DNA of 54,099 bases from Bacteroidota bacterium (GTDB lineage Bacteria > Bacteroidota > Bacteroidia > Chitinophagales > Chitinophagaceae). A program made the translations under genes and the position numbers. This document shows positions 25,809-35,091 of this stretch, piece by piece; position 1 is the first letter of the stretch, and every line of letters starts with the position of its first letter. The stretch is taken from positions 1 through 54,099 of the forward strand of contig JAFDXI010000167.1 in assembly GCA_018268035.1 (NCBI GenBank), read 5' to 3'. The notes beneath the pieces were generated by a model that ran no database searches, was not told the DNA's origin, and saw only the letters and a program-made list of their open reading frames with translations.

Positions 25809-26849
25809 ATGGCCGACAAGGATGATATATCGTTAAAAGAGGTAGTGCACATTCTACATGATTGGATCAAATACCTGCTTTCCAAATGGATGATTATTTT
25901 GATAGTGGGAATTCTCTCAGGTGTATTAGGAATTGTGTATGCATTTTTTTCGAAACCAAAATATGAAGCTGCTCTAAGTTTTATTTTGGCAAATTCAAAT
26001 GAAAACAGTTCAGGTATTATGGGGCTTGCCAGCCAGTTTGGTATTGATTTGAGTGGTGATAATAATGACGTATTTACCGGTAATAACATTATAGCATTGA
26101 TGAAGTCGAGGCGTATGGTACAACAGGCTTTATTGAAAAAACCAGAAGGCAGTAATTTATCGCTTTTAAATATTTATTGCAAAGAAAATAAACTGGATGA
26201 AGCCTGGAAAAAAGATGAACGTATGGCTAAAGTTTATCCCTTCCCCAATTCGGCTTCACAAATGACAGGCTTACAAGATAGCCTGTTCAGGGATATTTAT
26301 GATAACGTGCAGAAAAGTCTGCTCGATGTATCAATGCCTGATAAAGACAAAAGCATTTATACAGTTGTAACCTCTTCAACCAACGAAAAATTTTCTTATT
26401 ATCTTACTACTTACCTCGTGGATGTAACATCTGCTTTTTATATCAGCACAAAGACAAGTGTTGCACAGCAAAACCTCGACATGCTACAGCATGAAGCTGA
26501 TAGCCTGCGCAATTTATTAGGTAATACAATCACTGCTGCTGCTGCGCAAACTGATGTAACATTTAATTTAAACCCTGCCTACCAGGTGCAACGTTCTGCT
26601 GCACAGCAAAGCCAGGTAAGCGCTTCTGCATTGGGGCAGGCTTATGGGCAAGTGTTGCAAAACCTGGAACTCGCAAAAATTTCCCTGCAAAAAGAAACAC
26701 CACTCTACCAGATTGTGGATGTACCCCAATTGCCATTAGTGATGCAGAAAAAAAGCAAGCTGATATATTTAATCATTGGCGGCATTTTAGGAGGCATTGT
26801 TATCTGCGGGTTTTTGATTGTGAAACGCGTTTTATCAAACCTGAAATAA
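25809..26849 (+). CDS. Wzz-like chain-length determinant / polysaccharide co-polymerase
   Basis: 346 residues with a transmembrane helix near each end (about 30-50 and 320-340) and a large periplasmic region between them, containing coiled-coil-prone Gln/Ala-rich helices (about 225-295). A proline-rich strand (IVDVPQLPLV) precedes the second helix, as in Wzz/PCP proteins. There is no cytoplasmic BY-kinase domain, so it is a PCP-1 or PCP-2b-like form. It follows the export protein by 30 nt and overlaps the next gene by 1 nt (TAATG). Confidence 0.82.
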   Translation: MADKDDISLKEVVHILHDWIKYLLSKWMIILIVGILSGVLGIVYAFFSKPKYEAALSFILANSNENSSGIMGLASQFGIDLSGDNNDVFTGNNIIALMKSRRMVQQALLKKPEGSNLSLLNIYCKENKLDEAWKKDERMAKVYPFPNSASQMTGLQDSLFRDIYDNVQKSLLDVSMPDKDKSIYTVVTSSTNEKFSYYLTTYLVDVTSAFYISTKTSVAQQNLDMLQHEADSLRNLLGNTITAAAAQTDVTFNLNPAYQVQRSAAQQSQVSASALGQAYGQVLQNLELAKISLQKETPLYQIVDVPQLPLVMQKKSKLIYLIIGGILGGIVICGFLIVKRVLSNLK

Positions 26850-28027
26850 TGAAGAAAGAAACAATTGTTTATACCGCGGGCACGTGGGATATGTTTCATA
26901 TCGGTCACCTGAATATTTTTAAAAAGTCAAAAGAGTTAGGAACAAAACTGGTAGTGGGCGTGAGCACTGATGAATTAGTGGCTTCCTATAAAGTAGCGCC
27001 ACCGGTGATACCTTATAAAGACAGGGTGGAAGTGGTGAAAAGTTGCAAGTATGTTGATGAAGTGGTGAAGCAATCAAAGCTCATGGACATAAATCAACTG
27101 AAAGAAATAAAACCAGACATCATTACCATTGGAGATGACTGGAAAACAAAATACCTGGAAGGATTGGTGTGGGCAAAAAATCAACCCAACATCAAAGTGG
27201 TTTACCTGGAATATACCAGCCGTATCAGTTCAACACAGATTAAGGATACTATAAAAGCAGGTTGGCAGGTTGACAAGAATATTATTGCTGCCAATCAAAA
27301 TGGTTTGTTTGGAAAAAATGTTTTGATAACCGGTGCAAGTTCAGGCATTGGCGCTGCTATTGCTGAATGTTTTGCAAAGGCTGGAAGCAATATCGGCATA
27401 CATTATTCTTCGAATGATGATGGAGCTTCATCAATGAAAAAAAAGTTATCAAAATTTACTGAAGTAAAACTTTATAAGAAAGATTTTAATGATTCATCAA
27501 TAAACCTGGTCAACCAGTTTGTAAAAGATTTTGGTTCTATTGATATCCTCATTAATAATGCCGGGACTATGTCACCGGTATCAATTTTTGATTTAGACAG
27601 CCATGAATTTAACCGTGTTTTTGACGTGAACACAAGGGCGCCTTTTCTTTTGGCAAAAGATGCATTTTTACACATGAAAGAAAAAAAATACGGCAGGATA
27701 ATAAACATCAGTTCTTTTGTGATTAACTATGGCATGGGTAGAAATAATTCGATTCAATATGCAGCCAGTAAAGCATCTCTTGAGACATTGACAAAAGGCC
27801 TTGCACGCATGGGCGCTGAACATAATATTTTGGTGAATGCCATCCGTCCAGGTGTTATCATGACAGCCATGCAGGAAAACAGGAAGGATTTAAAAGAACG
27901 GATAAAACTGATACCTGTAAAAAGAATGGGTAAGCCTGAAGACATTGCAGAAATGTGTATCCATCTTTGTTCTGATAAAGGAAGTTTCATAACCGGTGAA
28001 GTAATCAGTATTGCTGGTGGAGAATAA
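26849..28027 (+). CDS. fusion of TagD-like cytidylyltransferase and SDR oxidoreductase
   Basis: 392 residues. Residues 1-140 are a glycerol-3-phosphate cytidylyltransferase-like domain: AGTWDMFHIGH with the HIGH-type motif (17-20), PYKDRVEVVKS, and RISSTQIK (125-132), matching the RTxGISTT region of TagD. Residues about 153-392 are a classical short-chain dehydrogenase: TGASSGIG (161-168), NNAG (236-239) and catalytic Ser288, Tyr304 and Lys308 (YAASK). Both halves look intact. The arrangement predicts one protein that reduces a phosphorylated or free keto sugar and activates the polyol phosphate as a CDP derivative (compare CDP-ribitol synthase, built from different domains). The TagF-like gene two positions downstream is the expected user. 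Confidence 0.85.
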   Translation: MKKETIVYTAGTWDMFHIGHLNIFKKSKELGTKLVVGVSTDELVASYKVAPPVIPYKDRVEVVKSCKYVDEVVKQSKLMDINQLKEIKPDIITIGDDWKTKYLEGLVWAKNQPNIKVVYLEYTSRISSTQIKDTIKAGWQVDKNIIAANQNGLFGKNVLITGASSGIGAAIAECFAKAGSNIGIHYSSNDDGASSMKKKLSKFTEVKLYKKDFNDSSINLVNQFVKDFGSIDILINNAGTMSPVSIFDLDSHEFNRVFDVNTRAPFLLAKDAFLHMKEKKYGRIINISSFVINYGMGRNNSIQYAASKASLETLTKGLARMGAEHNILVNAIRPGVIMTAMQENRKDLKERIKLIPVKRMGKPEDIAEMCIHLCSDKGSFITGEVISIAGGE

Positions 28028-28028
28028 A

Positions 28029-29282
28029 ATGATGCTTCAGAAAATAAAGCATCCGCTGGTAGGCAATTTTTTTTCGCTTGTATTGTTGCAATGCGTGAAT
28101 TATGCCCTTCCGCTGATAACTGTTCCCTATTTATTCAGGGTATTAAATGTTTCCAATTATGGTTTGATAAATTTCGCCAATGCCTTCATCCAGTATTTTA
28201 TGGTGTTTACTGATTTTGGCTACAATCTCTCTGCCGTAAAACTGGTGGCTGAAAACAGGGGTGATACCCATAAGCTGTCTGATATTTTCAACCGTGTAAT
28301 GTTTTCAAAATTTTTATTGCTGTTGATTGGCCTTGTGGTCATGTTATCTGTCGTTTTTTATTTTGATAAATTCTCTTCAGATAAAACTTTATATATTTTA
28401 AGTTACGGAATGGTATTGGGCAGTGTGTTGTTCCCGGTCTGGTTTTTTATGGGTATGGAAAAAATGAAATTCATCACCATCATCACCATCATCACCAGGT
28501 CGCTGGCGCTTATTCCGATTTTTGTTTTTGTAAAAAAGAGCGATGATTATTTATTGGTGCCATTAATTAATTCAGCAGGCGCTATCTTGTCTGGCATCAT
28601 TGGAATAGTAGTCGTTAAAAAAGTATTCAAATTAAAATATGCTGTCCCTACTTTTAAAGAAATGATGCATTCATTAAAAGACAGTTCGCAATATTTTCTT
28701 TCACGTGTTTCTGTTTCGGTCTATACCATCAGCAATGTGTTTACACTTGGCTTGTTTAGCAACACAACAATGGTGGGTTATTACAGTGCGGCCGAAAAAT
28801 TGTTTTTAGCTTTACAAAATGCCTATGTGCCTGTCAACAATAGCCTCTATCCTTACATGACCAAAACAAAAAATGTAACAGTATATAAAAAGATATTTTC
28901 ATTTTTAACTATTGCCAACACATTGCTGATTATCGGTATGCTCTTTTATACGAATGATATCATTTACCTTATCTATAAAATCACTGATAAAGAAAGTATC
29001 ATTGTTTTGCAGTTGTTACTTGTCGCCTGTTTGTTAATCATTCCTTCAATACTGTTGGGCTATCCTTTTTTAGGGGCAATGGGTTATTCAAAATATACTA
29101 ACAAATCCGTTATCACTTCTTCCATCTTCCATTTGTGTGGGTTATTTTTCCTTGTTCTTACCAATCAACTCAGCATTTATACCGTTGCAGGCATGCTCAT
29201 CATAACAGAAGGCGTTGTGTGTGGTATCCGTGCCTGGGGCGCTTATAAATTCAAATTGTTTAAACCGATTAAAACCACCTGA
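28029..29282 (+). CDS. Wzx-type polysaccharide flippase
   Basis: 418 residues and about 12 hydrophobic segments, typical of MATE/MOP-superfamily oligosaccharide flippases. The N-terminus contains PLITVPYLFRVLNVSNYGLINFANA, the family hallmark, here split for reading. The ATG at 28029, one base after the preceding stop, is chosen over an upstream in-frame TTG. It should move undecaprenyl-linked repeat units across the inner membrane. A 9-bp tandem repeat (about 28472-28497) is read as Ile-Thr-Ile repeats near residue 150. Confidence 0.88.
   Translation: MMLQKIKHPLVGNFFSLVLLQCVNYALPLITVPYLFRVLNVSNYGLINFANAFIQYFMVFTDFGYNLSAVKLVAENRGDTHKLSDIFNRVMFSKFLLLLIGLVVMLSVVFYFDKFSSDKTLYILSYGMVLGSVLFPVWFFMGMEKMKFITIITIITRSLALIPIFVFVKKSDDYLLVPLINSAGAILSGIIGIVVVKKVFKLKYAVPTFKEMMHSLKDSSQYFLSRVSVSVYTISNVFTLGLFSNTTMVGYYSAAEKLFLALQNAYVPVNNSLYPYMTKTKNVTVYKKIFSFLTIANTLLIIGMLFYTNDIIYLIYKITDKESIIVLQLLLVACLLIIPSILLGYPFLGAMGYSKYTNKSVITSSIFHLCGLFFLVLTNQLSIYTVAGMLIITEGVVCGIRAWGAYKFKLFKPIKTT
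28472..28497 (+). repeat. 9-bp tandem repeat inside the flippase gene
   Basis: Nearly three copies of CATCACCAT. In the flippase frame it reads as Ile-Thr-Ile steps within a membrane segment; unit length is a multiple of three, so copy-number change would keep the frame. Confidence 0.8.
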
Positions 29283-29287
29283 ATTTT

Positions 29288-30496
29288 TTGGCAGCAATAA
29301 GGACATTGCTCATTTATATTTTTTATTACATCGCTTTCCTGTTGCCACGCAATAAGAAGTTGTGGTTATACAGTAGCCTGAACGGGAAATTCATTGATAA
29401 CTCAAAATACTTTTTCCTGTTTGCACAGGAACATTGTAAAGATGTACGTCATGTCTGGATTTCTGATTCTGAAGACACGATTAAATTTCTTCGTCAGAAA
29501 GGGTTTGAAGCCTATCATCTTGATTCAACAAAAGCTAAAAAACTTTCACTGCGTGCAGGCGCTTTTATTTACAGCAGCCATATCACTTCCATTTGTAATG
29601 CTGCTTTTGCCGGTGGCGCTTTCAGGTTTAATTTATGGCACGGCATCCCTTTGAAAAAAATTGAATACGACATTCGTAAAGGCCCACTACGTTATTTATA
29701 CAATCCTGCAGGGTTCAGAGAATGGTGGAAACGTTTCTGCACCTCGCCTGATTTAATCCGCCGCAATGATGCAGTGCTTACCACATCACAAGAGCTGATA
29801 GAAATATTCAGCAGTGCATTTAAACTTCCCCCTTCAAAAATTTTTATTGGCCAATACCCACGGTTGATGCCTTTTAGCTGGAACAAACAGCAATTGCAAC
29901 AACACATTGAACAATTGGAAAATCCTGCCATGCTGGATGCCATCAGCCAGTTTAAAAATTTTTCTTCAGTAATAATTTATATGCCCACCTGGCGGGATGA
30001 TAACCCCGCATTCATTAATGAAGCTATCCCTGATTTTAAGATGCTGGATGAAACATGCAGGCAAAAGAATATTTTATTCGTATTGAAGCTGCACGTGAAC
30101 ACGGTTTTCAATTCAGATATCAGCGGTTATAAAAATATCCTGTTGCTCAACAACAACCTTGACATGTATCCTTTACTGCCTTTCTCTACAACTCTACTGA
30201 CTGATTATTCTTCCATATTTTTTGATTACGCTGTTTTAAACAGGAGAATTATTTTTTATCCTTTTGACCTGGCTCAATATCAATCAAAAAGCAGGGAGTT
30301 GTATTTTGATTTTGCAACAATAACAAAAGGTGAAACAGTCGCATATACTTTTGATGAACTATTGGAAACAATTGCAGGCGATGATTCAAAACCTGTTGAA
30401 GCGCCTGGCTACAAAAAATTTGTGAACGAGGGTTTTGATTATGATGCTGAAATAAATTTTGTAAGACATAAACTGGGTTTTAAAGAAAATGACTGA
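29288..30496 (+). CDS. TagF/TagB-like CDP-glycerol (alditol) phosphotransferase
   Basis: 402 residues. A hydrophobic N-terminal segment (about 6-20) is followed by a GT-B-like fold with motifs of the CDP-glycerol glycerophosphotransferase family: NLWHGIPLKKI (His118), PTWRDD in the C-terminal half and LLTDYSSIFFDYA, which binds the CDP donor in TagF. No ATG exists near the 5' end; a TTG at 29288 is assumed. Enzymes of this family add or polymerise glycerol- or ribitol-phosphate on a glycan. The cytidylyltransferase-SDR fusion upstream would supply the donor. It overlaps the next glycosyltransferase gene by 8 nt. Confidence 0.85.
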   Translation: MAAIRTLLIYIFYYIAFLLPRNKKLWLYSSLNGKFIDNSKYFFLFAQEHCKDVRHVWISDSEDTIKFLRQKGFEAYHLDSTKAKKLSLRAGAFIYSSHITSICNAAFAGGAFRFNLWHGIPLKKIEYDIRKGPLRYLYNPAGFREWWKRFCTSPDLIRRNDAVLTTSQELIEIFSSAFKLPPSKIFIGQYPRLMPFSWNKQQLQQHIEQLENPAMLDAISQFKNFSSVIIYMPTWRDDNPAFINEAIPDFKMLDETCRQKNILFVLKLHVNTVFNSDISGYKNILLLNNNLDMYPLLPFSTTLLTDYSSIFFDYAVLNRRIIFYPFDLAQYQSKSRELYFDFATITKGETVAYTFDELLETIAGDDSKPVEAPGYKKFVNEGFDYDAEINFVRHKLGFKEND

Positions 30497-31481
30497 TTCA
30501 ACCAACCCATTGGTTTCTGTAATCATTCCATGTTATAATGCTGCAAAGTTTTTAGACAAAGCAGTGCAGTCCGTCATGCAACAGACTTATTCAAACCTTG
30601 AAATAATTATTGTAAATGATTGCTCTGCCGATAACAGTGCTTTGATAATTGAACAACTCCAGAAACAGGATAACAGGATTGTTGTTTTAAATAATGCTGA
30701 AAACCTCGGCATTTCAAAAACACTGAATAAAGCAATTGAAAACTGTACTGGAAAATATATTGCCCGCATGGATGCAGATGATATATGTTTTCCTGACCGT
30801 ATAAAAAAACAGGTGGATTTTCTTGAACAAAATCCGGGCATTGCAATTTGTGGTGGCAGCTTTATAAAAATTAATGAAGATGGCAACAAAACAGGAGATG
30901 TAAAATTTCCGCGTGGTAATGACATTTTAAAAGCGGAGTTATTGTTTTATTGCCCATTCGCACATCCGACTATGATGATGCGTAAACAGATGTTGAAAGA
31001 TGTTGGTTTATACAAAGACATGGCGCCTGCAGAAGATTATGAATTGTGGTTAAGCATTGCAGAAAAATTTAAAGTGGATAACCTGCCTGATTACCTGATT
31101 TACTATCGCATGCATGGCAGCAGTATCTCTGCCAACCGTGGAGATAAATTGATAACCATGTTGCAAAAGATTACCAGGATGCACCTGCAGTCATCAGGCT
31201 TTGCAGAGAATTTTCTTTCATATCATTTGAAATTTTTAGAAGGTACCTGGTATAGAAAAACTTCTGTGGGAGAATTGAACAAGATAAAATTTTGGAAAAA
31301 AGAATTATTGCAAATACACAACAGCAGCAAAGTAGTTGAAAAAGTTTTTGATAAATATATTTCACTGGCTATGCTGAGTATTTTAAAAAGTAAAACAAAT
31401 TCACTACAGGTGAAAATAAAAGCGGCAGCAAAACTTTTAACCATCAATCCATTTATCACCATCAAACATTTTAACAGGTAG
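30489..31481 (+). CDS. glycosyltransferase family 2
   Basis: 330 residues with a GT-A fold. The N-terminus VSVIIPCYNAAKFLDKAVQSV, the IVNDCSADNS loop and the metal-binding MDADD (about 93-97) are diagnostic, and the acceptor-side AEDYELWL (about 180) contains the ED catalytic motif. The C-terminal 100 residues are helical and basic. It probably adds one sugar to the lipid-linked repeat on the cytoplasmic face. Specificity cannot be read. The start overlaps the TagF-like gene. Confidence 0.88.
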   Translation: MTDSTNPLVSVIIPCYNAAKFLDKAVQSVMQQTYSNLEIIIVNDCSADNSALIIEQLQKQDNRIVVLNNAENLGISKTLNKAIENCTGKYIARMDADDICFPDRIKKQVDFLEQNPGIAICGGSFIKINEDGNKTGDVKFPRGNDILKAELLFYCPFAHPTMMMRKQMLKDVGLYKDMAPAEDYELWLSIAEKFKVDNLPDYLIYYRMHGSSISANRGDKLITMLQKITRMHLQSSGFAENFLSYHLKFLEGTWYRKTSVGELNKIKFWKKELLQIHNSSKVVEKVFDKYISLAMLSILKSKTNSLQVKIKAAAKLLTINPFITIKHFNR

Positions 31482-32627
31482 ATGAAAATAATGTTGGTGG
31501 CAGATATGTTGGGTTATGGTGGCAGGGAAAAAGTGGTGATTGACCTTGCCAATGGCCTTTGTGCACAGGGGCATGAAGTGTTGTTGGTTACCTTGTCTCA
31601 TGATCAAAATGAACAGGCGCATTTATTAAATGGTGTCATAAAATTTTTTCAACTCCCGGCAACATATCAAAGCCTGGGCGGTATAAAAGCTATAGGCGCC
31701 TGGATCAAATGCCTCCCCGCTTTTATCAAATTATTGAAAGCAGAAAAGCCGGACATTGTACATACACATGTTTTTTTTCAGCGTCTGTTGCTGGCTGCTG
31801 TTGCCATAAAGTTTTCAGGCATAAAAGCGCGGCATTACCACACCATCCACACTTCGGGTTTGTTTTATAAGGAAACGGGTTTTATTAATCATATCAGGTT
31901 GCAGACAGAAAGGCTGGCAGTGAAAATGAACAGGGCTTTTTTGATTGCCATTTCTAAAGAAGTGTATGAAAATATTGCGAAGCCATTCAAAAGATCTGCA
32001 GCAGGAATTGCACTCATCTACAATGGTGTGGATGACAAACAATTTGACTATAGCCTGAAGGGAAAAGTGAGTAGAACATTATTTGGGCTGGATGAAAATA
32101 AACTGGTGGTTACTTACCTGGCGAGGATAACGGAAGGCAAAGACCATATCACTTTGTTGAAAGCCTGGAAAATGGTTGCACCACAAGCGCCACGTGCAAT
32201 ACTTTGCCTGGCAGGTGATGGTGAGTTGAAACTTGCAACACAGGAATTTTGCCGGCGGGAAAACCTGGAACAGCAGGTGGTTTTTTTGGGAACGGTGAAA
32301 GATGTCCCAAAACTTTTGGCAGTAACGGACGTTGCAGTTTTCACTTCTTTGTTTGAAGGGTTTGGCATTGCAGTATTTGAGCAGATGCTGATGAAAATCC
32401 CGATGGTGTCCACCAACATCCGGCCTGTCAGCGATTTTATTTTGCCAAACGAAAATGGTTTTCTTTTTGCGCCCGGCGATGCCACTGCGCTTGCTACATT
32501 CATTATACGGCTCATCAATGACGGCTCTTTGCGGGAAAGAATAGGAGGGGCCGGGTATAAAACAGCGCAACAATTTTCAATGGAAAAAATGATCAGGAAA
32601 CACGAAGAAGCGTATGCCGCGGTTTAA
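31482..32627 (+). CDS. glycosyltransferase family 4
   Basis: 381 residues with a GT-B fold. N-terminal GYGGREKVVIDLANGL (nucleotide-sugar/acceptor loop) and DIVHTHVFFQRLL are followed by a C-terminal donor domain with YLARITEGKDHITLLKAW, CLAGDGEL and the EFGFGI-like SLFEGFGIAVFEQM (the E-x7-E motif). It is retained on the cytoplasmic side; the donor is not known. The ATG follows immediately after the preceding TAG stop, and its end overlaps the polymerase gene by 14 nt. Confidence 0.88.
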   Translation: MKIMLVADMLGYGGREKVVIDLANGLCAQGHEVLLVTLSHDQNEQAHLLNGVIKFFQLPATYQSLGGIKAIGAWIKCLPAFIKLLKAEKPDIVHTHVFFQRLLLAAVAIKFSGIKARHYHTIHTSGLFYKETGFINHIRLQTERLAVKMNRAFLIAISKEVYENIAKPFKRSAAGIALIYNGVDDKQFDYSLKGKVSRTLFGLDENKLVVTYLARITEGKDHITLLKAWKMVAPQAPRAILCLAGDGELKLATQEFCRRENLEQQVVFLGTVKDVPKLLAVTDVAVFTSLFEGFGIAVFEQMLMKIPMVSTNIRPVSDFILPNENGFLFAPGDATALATFIIRLINDGSLRERIGGAGYKTAQQFSMEKMIRKHEEAYAAV

Positions 32628-33948
32628 GCCTGTAAAGTTTATTGAAAAGATACTGTTGTTTATCTGTTTCTTTTTTTACCTGTACCCGGTGCAGTTTCTG
32701 TATATGCCTGTATCCACGCGCTTGTTGCTTGCTTTCACCGGTTTGATTGTTTTGGTTTTCACAGTTACCAAGCAGGCGAATGAGGCCAAAGATATTTTTA
32801 TCAGCAAAAACTTCATCCGCTACCTGCTGGCTTTTGCTGCCATCATCTTTATTTCAGCAGTCAGCATCATCATCAATGGCACTACCGATATGGAGTTTAT
32901 CAAATATCCCTTATCGCTTGTTTTTATTTTGCTGGCAGGTTACCTGCTGCATTTTTTAACCAGGAAGGTGTATGGGAAAATCAATTATATCGTTATCCTT
33001 GATTTTATTATCGCTGCGGTATTGGTGCAGGTGTTGATTGCCCTGCTGGCTTTTATGATACCTGCTTTTAGTGAGGCGTTGCTGCATATCCAGAATTTCA
33101 GTTCTCTGGAAGCTTCCAAGCTGGAATCCACTACGGGCTTCAGGCTGAACGGTTTTGGGTCAACATTTTTTGGCGCCGGTGTGATTAACGGATTTGCTTT
33201 GCTGAGCATTGCAGTGATGGTGAAGCAACCCAAAATTTCCGGGAGGCGCATCCTCTATCTTTCTTTTGCGTTTGTGGCCATACTTGCATTGGGCGCCATG
33301 ATGGCCAGGACAACACTGGTGGGTGGGTTAATGGGTATTTTATTTTTATTCATACCCAAAACATCCATCAGCAAACGCATGCTGAAGATCAAAACAAAAT
33401 TTTTTGCCTATATGCTTTTGATCCCGTCAGCCATTATCGTTATCGTATTTGCGCTGTTCCCGTCATTGGCAGAAAGTATTGAAAATGCTGCGGCCTTCGG
33501 TTTTGAAATGTTTGTCAATTATTCCGAAACAGGCAGTTTCAGCACTGCCTCCACAGATATTTTGGAAAATATGTATGTGTTTCCGGACAACGCCAAAACC
33601 TATATTATTGGCGATGGCCATTATTATATCAAACCCGGCGACCCTGCTTATGGATATTATAAAGGCACAGATGTTGGTTACCTTAGGTTGATATATTATT
33701 TTGGTATTGCAGGGCTGCTTATTTATTTGATGTTGCAATACACTGCGGTGATCAATGCCTTGAAAAATAACCCCGGCGATAATGTATTTCGCATATATAT
33801 TTTATTTGTTTTTGTTCTTTTGCTCATCAATAATTTAAAAGGGTTTACTGACTTGTTTTTTTTGATCAATCTTTTTGCTTTTACTGCCATTCAGTCCCAG
33901 CGCCCTAAAAGTGAAAACAGCCCGCTTTTTGCGCCCGGCATCCAATAA
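32614..33948 (+). CDS. Wzy-like O-antigen polymerase/ligase
   Basis: 444 residues, about 10-12 membrane helices, and one large periplasmic loop (about 280-350) containing GDGHYYIKPGDPAYGYY. The helix following it (YLRLIYYFGIAGLLIY) and MARTTLVGGL before it match the O-antigen ligase/polymerase (PF04932-type) family. It likely joins repeat units in the periplasm. As usual, members are recognised mainly by topology and context. It sits between two glycosyltransferase genes. Confidence 0.8.
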   Translation: MPRFKPVKFIEKILLFICFFFYLYPVQFLYMPVSTRLLLAFTGLIVLVFTVTKQANEAKDIFISKNFIRYLLAFAAIIFISAVSIIINGTTDMEFIKYPLSLVFILLAGYLLHFLTRKVYGKINYIVILDFIIAAVLVQVLIALLAFMIPAFSEALLHIQNFSSLEASKLESTTGFRLNGFGSTFFGAGVINGFALLSIAVMVKQPKISGRRILYLSFAFVAILALGAMMARTTLVGGLMGILFLFIPKTSISKRMLKIKTKFFAYMLLIPSAIIVIVFALFPSLAESIENAAAFGFEMFVNYSETGSFSTASTDILENMYVFPDNAKTYIIGDGHYYIKPGDPAYGYYKGTDVGYLRLIYYFGIAGLLIYLMLQYTAVINALKNNPGDNVFRIYILFVFVLLLINNLKGFTDLFFLINLFAFTAIQSQRPKSENSPLFAPGIQ

Positions 33949-33956
33949 TATTCATT

Positions 33957-35087
33957 TTGCAGACAACTAAAGAAAACATAGTTATTGTAACTGCGTACCC
34001 GGTCAATAACCTTACTGCCGGCCAGGGAAATTTGAATAGGATTGCCGACGGTTTGATCTCCCGGGGTTTTACAATAAGCCTTGTTTGCTTTTCTTACCCG
34101 GGCCACACTATTGAAAGGCCGGAAAGGTTTGAAGAAATTTTATTTATCCGCCAGGAAAGGCCACAACGTTTTTTGTATGCATTGTTACTGGGATTTTTTT
34201 TCCCGCTTTTTACCGTCCGGTTTTCTTTCAGGGCATTATTTTTTATCAGGAAAAGGAGCCGGGATGCGAAACTTATTTTTTTGGACTACAGCCAGGTGTT
34301 CATTTATGCTTTGTTCCTGAAAAAGGTGAGACAAAAAATTTGCATGTTTGCGCATGATGTCATTTATCAAAAATATACACGGGTTTTTAAAAACAAGTGG
34401 TATGGGCCAATGGCAATGCGATATATACAATATACCGAAAAAACCATGTTGCACCAAAGTGATAATATCAGTGTGCTCTCATTTAAAGATAAATTGCTTT
34501 TGAATGAAAATTATGCGATCAATCCTGTGGTGAGTATTTTAAAACGAAGATTTACTCCCGGGCCTCTGATGAATTCGAAGATTGATTTGAACCATTTTGT
34601 ATTTCTTGGTGCATGGAACAGGGATGAAAACCTGGACGGGCTGAAATGGTTTATAGAAAATGTGTATCCATCATTGCCCCGGCAATTTTTGTTTACTATA
34701 GTTGGGCCTGGTATTAAAGAGGCATTTAAAAATAATTTACCTCCGGCATTTAAAGCTGTTGGTTTTGTGGATGACCTTGCCCTTGTTTTACAATCTTCTT
34801 CGGCTTTGATCTCTCCATTGTTTTTGGGTGCCGGAATAAAATTTAAAGTTTTAGACGCTTTTAAGAATGGTTGCAGGGTAATTGGCACGGATATTTCATT
34901 TGAAGGCATAGAAATTGAAACCAGTGATATTTTGCTGAAAGCAAATGCCGCAGAAGAATTTGTTAAGCAGATACATTACTGTTCACAAACCGGGTACGAT
35001 CCTGAAAATATCACGGATTTGTTGTGTCAATTTATCAACCGGTTTGATGATACGCTTGAATGGATAATTAGAAAGGCTACATCCTGA
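33957..35087 (+). CDS. glycosyltransferase family 1/4-like
   Basis: 376 residues, GT-B like. The N-terminal half contains NLTAGQGNLNRIADGL and an amphipathic or hydrophobic segment (about 60-80) that may touch the membrane. The C-terminal half has LGAWNRDENLDGLKWFI, FTIVGPG and ISPLFLGAGIKFKVLDAFKNG, typical donor-site stretches of this family. No ATG is available; TTG at 33957 is assumed, 8 nt after the polymerase stop. The donor and acceptor are unknown. Confidence 0.82.
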   Translation: MQTTKENIVIVTAYPVNNLTAGQGNLNRIADGLISRGFTISLVCFSYPGHTIERPERFEEILFIRQERPQRFLYALLLGFFFPLFTVRFSFRALFFIRKRSRDAKLIFLDYSQVFIYALFLKKVRQKICMFAHDVIYQKYTRVFKNKWYGPMAMRYIQYTEKTMLHQSDNISVLSFKDKLLLNENYAINPVVSILKRRFTPGPLMNSKIDLNHFVFLGAWNRDENLDGLKWFIENVYPSLPRQFLFTIVGPGIKEAFKNNLPPAFKAVGFVDDLALVLQSSSALISPLFLGAGIKFKVLDAFKNGCRVIGTDISFEGIEIETSDILLKANAAEEFVKQIHYCSQTGYDPENITDLLCQFINRFDDTLEWIIRKATS

Positions 35088-35091
35088 AATT

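Noticed and set aside
28472-28497. A stretch that would read as poly-histidine (CATCACCAT repeats), like a cloning tag
   Set aside because: It is in the middle of an intact flippase frame, where it reads Ile-Thr-Ile, and there is no vector sequence around it.
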